Part shown: one piece after another, positions 60,833 to 64,000 of the stretch
Position numbering within the stretch: the first letter of the stretch is position 1
Layout: each line of letters begins with the position of its first letter
From: Warburgia ugandensis
Lineage: Eukaryota; Streptophyta; Magnoliopsida; Canellales; Canellaceae
NCBI GenBank assembly: GCA_035236585.1
Contig: CP141136.1
Location: forward strand, 31,146,949-31,210,948
Reading direction: 5' to 3'
DNA: 64,000 nt
Notes under the pieces: model-generated
What the model saw: only the letters and a program-made list of their open reading frames with translations
Database searches by the model: none
Told to the model about the DNA's origin: nothing
Translations under genes and position numbers: made by a program

Positions 60833-62690
60833 TGTTGATTATTTTACCATAAATGCACTGGCTATTGTAGTGTAGCTAATGCAAGTACGAGTCGATCCCA
60901 CCGAGATTCAACTTGGAAAGATGGAGTTTAAATAAAATTTAATTATTCAAAAATAAAAAATAAAAAAATTAACTAGCAATGAAATAAAAATTCAAATTTA
61001 TTTAACAGATGAAAATTACAGAACTTCAAATTCAAAAAGACAAAAAATTAACTAAAAAACATGTGAAATCTACTTCCCTAACTTAATCATAGCCAATTTC
61101 TTCAAATCTGATACAATAAAAGTCAATTAGCATTCATTAAACTCTCTTTGATAGTTTTGATTAGAGATCCAATGGCTGGATTATTCAAATTTCCCAAAAT
61201 TTTAATGATTTTGTGTTTTGGACGACTTAGATCAAATTTTGGGTTTTAGATTAAAGATCAGAGATGTTGGATAGGCAAAGATAGATCTTAAGACCAAAAT
61301 CTAGAAAAATTTGAACTCTTATGTGAAAAAAATCATAAAATAGAGAGATCCTATTTGTTAAGGCTAACCATTGATTAGGGTAACCTTAATCAGACTAGAT
61401 ATAGACTATACAATTCCTAGATAAGTAGAACAGTGATAAAGAATAACTAAAATAAGACAAATAGGATGTAAATGTAACTTGAATTAAAGACCAAAGGTAG
61501 AAATGAAATTTAAGAAAAAAACTGGTTTTTGACGAAAAATAGGACACTTGCTAGAGGAGGGAGAAGAAGATGAAGTAGGGGTATGAGAAGGAGAGTAGGA
61601 GGAGAATTGAGGAGAAAATAGGGAAAATCCGGATTGGCTTTTCTCTGTTTGATCTCGTGGGAGTTTGTTAGCAAAGATAAGCTAGTGAACAGAGAGGAGA
61701 AGAGAGCAAAGAGAAGCAAGTGCAATGCACGGTGTGGTGTGGTGTGGGGAAAGAATGAGGGAGTAAAGAGAAAGAGAAGGGGAAGGGGAAGGGGATTGGG
61801 TAATGGAATTTTTGGCTCTATGTGGATGTGGTGAAGAAAAGATGGTGTAGTTGGCTAGGAAGGGGCTGGTGCTAGGTGCTTGCTGGAGGAGAGAGGGAAA
61901 GTGTGATGATGATGGGGCAATGTTGGTGTAGGAGAGAAATAAAGGAAAGAGAGAGGGAGGACGGTTGTGCAGTGATTGGAGCAGGCAGAGAAGCTAGGCT
62001 AGGTCTGGTGTGGACAGAAGAGGTGAGGAGGAGTGTTGGCCAGATGAGAGAGGAAGATGGGTGGGTGAGAAGGTTAAGGTTCTCCAATAGAGGGAAAGGC
62101 TGGAAAGTGGTGCGGTGAAGGGGGGTAAGGAAGCAAAGAGGGATGGGGGAGGGGAGGGCATGTTAGGTAGTGACAAGAGACGAGACTGGAGAGAGAAAGG
62201 GGAATGACATGGAGTATGGTAGAGAGAGGGAGAGAAGAGGAGAAGAAAGGGAGGTCGGTTGCCTCACCTTTCCTTGTTTGATCCTCCTCCTTAGTTTGCA
62301 GCATATTTTCTTTCCAAACTCGCTCACTTTGCTACCTTCCAATTTCTTTGCATGGTTTCCTCTTTAATTTGTTTTCCAATTCTCTCATGATCCATCTTAC
62401 TTTGTGATGTTCTTTAGGATGATCTACCACTATTGATTTTCATCTAAGCCACCCAAGCCACAATTTGGTTTATCTGCAAAACAAAAGACCAGATTAGAGT
62501 CACCTAAACTATACATTATACCTCTGATTATCTCTAATGATCATCTGACTGTCAAATTTAGCAAATCAATGGTTGGATGCTCAATTAGAGCTAAAATTCA
62601 TATTTTATCTAAAATTGCAAAATTGATTAGTTAGATGATCTAATTAAATGTTAAATTAGGCATATTTTGACCAAAATTAAACACACCATA
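60833..62690 (-). mobile_element. Family-B LTR, 5' LTR of element B
   Basis: It begins TGTTGATTATTTTACCATAAATGCACTGG on the + strand next to the primer site. It aligns through its length with 25,229-27,417 and, reversed, with the solo LTR 11,783-13,960. The far end 'gaccaaaattaaacaca' near 62,685 corresponds to 'gacctaaattaaacacttaaca'. The exact last bases are changed, so the border is good to about 10 bp. It lacks the long GA tract of the 25,229 copy ('tagagagagggagagaagagg' at 62,220). Purine-rich ORFs at 61,510-62,367 are not genes. Confidence 0.82.
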
Positions 62691-64000
62691 CCTTTGGGTC
62701 ACTTTTCCTTAGGATTTGTATTGCTTAGTTAACTAGTGGTCATGTCACCATTATTTGCATTTTTCTCATGGCCAAAATCCACCTAAATGGGGCATGATCC
62801 TAGGCATCAAATTCTTATTTTATATGTGGGAATTTGTGCTCCAAGATAGTCCCCCACTTCTCTGACATTTGCAAGTGTTTTACCTCTTGAAAGAAAGCTT
62901 ACTATGTTCTTGACTTAAACCTAAAGCAATTAGCATTAAAGTCTCCATATTCTAGTATACACATGCATTGTTGTTTACTCATTTTTCATACTTGAAAGTG
63001 CAGTAGTTTTCTATAGAAGCAAGCATGTATTTGTTTCAGTTTTAGTCTCTCTATATCCTTGAGAACTTAGTTACCACTTCTCATTAAGCACACACACGCA
63101 CCTATCTTTTGTTCTTAAATGCGGCCGATTAAAATGGAGCTATTCATTATTGAGTTATTCAATGGCATTTCATGTACATTCATAAGAATGAGTCTAAACA
63201 CAAATTTAGTGAATGTAATCAAAGATGACAATGATACAACAAGAAATGATTATAGGTATACTAATCCAATATACAAATTCAGTTAACTTGTTTACACTAC
63301 ACAACTAAGAGAGAGCGCTACAAGTTTTTATTGTATGGTTCAATCTCAAAGCCTAAATTTGTAGTTTGGTTGAATAGTAGCCTACATTTACATACAAACT
63401 TTAACTTTTAGAGGTGCCACTAGATATAGGCATATGTATATAAGTTTTAGTCTAACAGGGGTAATTCATACTCCTTCATTCAGGCAATATAACTAGACAA
63501 TAATAGCAATTTCAAGTGTAAGTTCAATCATTCGATTTCCAATTTGATAAAGTAAAATGCATCACAAGATGATAACTACATTTCACATGCATTGATTTCA
63601 TTTAAAATTTAAGATATTACATGTAAATCATCATCCACATTAATTCATTCTTAGCAAAACATAGCAATGATTTAGCTTCTCTAAGATAGCAATCTTAATC
63701 CACCTACCTGATATTGACCGTTCTGATATACCAATATCTACTAATGATTGATCTAAGCATTGATCTACAATTTAAATCATTGAACTAAGCTTCTAAACTA
63801 TGATACATCGTTGATCTGAGATATATACATATAACACTATTAATCGGTCTTCTAAATTGAAGGTTTAGTTTATGACTTGTCTTTCAATCTATCCTATGAT
63901 TATATTAGATCCACTTTTTCAAGTGTCTAAATCCACATTGTTATTTAAATCTTAATCTTAAACTATAAGTTGTATATATTGACGTTTATTGACCATAGTT
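62691..64000. other. Unassigned AT-rich sequence
   Basis: No ORF of interest, no primer site and no clear repeat border. The general texture (short AC run at 63,090, 'gatc' words near 63,730-63,800) resembles 3' non-coding parts of the OTA elements and the giant LTR. I cannot align it convincingly. Confidence 0.3.

Larger units (their letters stand above)
52326..62690 (-). mobile_element. OTA-clade gypsy element B (5' LTR to integrase), interrupted by RTE LINE
   Basis: On the - strand the order from the right is family-B LTR (60,833-62,690), primer site, leader, gag zinc knuckle, pol linker, RT, RNase H, and integrase zinc region (56,359-56,870 and the start of 56,343). After the RTE insertion, the integrase core continues to 52,326. 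The integrase tail and 3' LTR are not next to it because element A's LTR begins at 52,325. All coding parts are broken. Confidence 0.8.

Overview
The window is plant nuclear DNA. It is AT-rich and made almost entirely of decayed, nested retroelements, as in gene-poor heterochromatin of a large angiosperm-type genome. The evidence is the mix of families present: Ty1/copia, Ty3/gypsy chromovirus, Ty3/gypsy OTA-clade (Athila/Tat-like) elements, a plant RTE-clade LINE and an integrated caulimovirid (plant pararetrovirus). I found no intact host gene, rRNA, tRNA or CRISPR array. Nearly every coding trace is broken by stops and frameshifts. All family names come from reading motifs; no search was run.

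Left part (1-19,718): a partial family-A LTR (1-1,345) abuts an LTR-like stretch in the other orientation. A copia gag-protease-integrase remnant (3,600-5,710) and a probable LTR (to 8,604) follow. A + strand chromovirus starts with a decayed tRNA-Met primer site and a gag beginning MPPRRQ (9,146 onward). It is split by a family-A solo LTR (10,924-15,884), which is itself split by a family-B solo LTR (11,783-13,960, TSD TTTTG). The chromovirus RT resumes at 15,885-16,325. A + strand OTA element (C) then gives LTR, primer site, leader and gag to 19,718.

Middle part (19,719-42,935): two nested LTRs of a third group (ends TGTGAC...CATTACA) occupy 19,719-25,226. The inner one carries a GC-rich island of at least five inverted repeats. 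A family-B LTR (25,229-27,417) is followed by the 3' internal region and integrase of a - strand OTA element (A). That integrase is cut by an 8.9-kb non-coding insertion (28,709-37,595, TSD TTAAG/TTGAG) that looks like a giant solo LTR and holds four tandem copies of a ~1.27-kb unit. RT, protease, gag, leader and primer site of element A follow to 42,935.

Right part (42,936-64,000): the 5' LTR of element A (42,936-52,325) is interrupted by about one genome length of a caulimovirid (44,938-51,850), with movement protein, coat protein, protease, RT, RNase H and promoter region. It ends in a scrambled mosaic of its own fragments. Then comes OTA element B (- strand, 52,326-62,690), whose integrase is interrupted by a near full-length RTE LINE (52,863-56,342) with a perfect 16-bp target duplication. 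The last 1.3 kb is unassigned.

Inferred order of events: element B first; element A into B's integrase region; then the caulimovirid into A's LTR, the giant LTR into A's integrase and the RTE into B's integrase. Element A now has a family-A LTR on one side and a family-B LTR on the other, which suggests recombination between elements. The most unusual signals are the hairpin-rich LTR islands, the giant LTR with its internal array and shared leader block, and the caulimovirid fragment mosaic.
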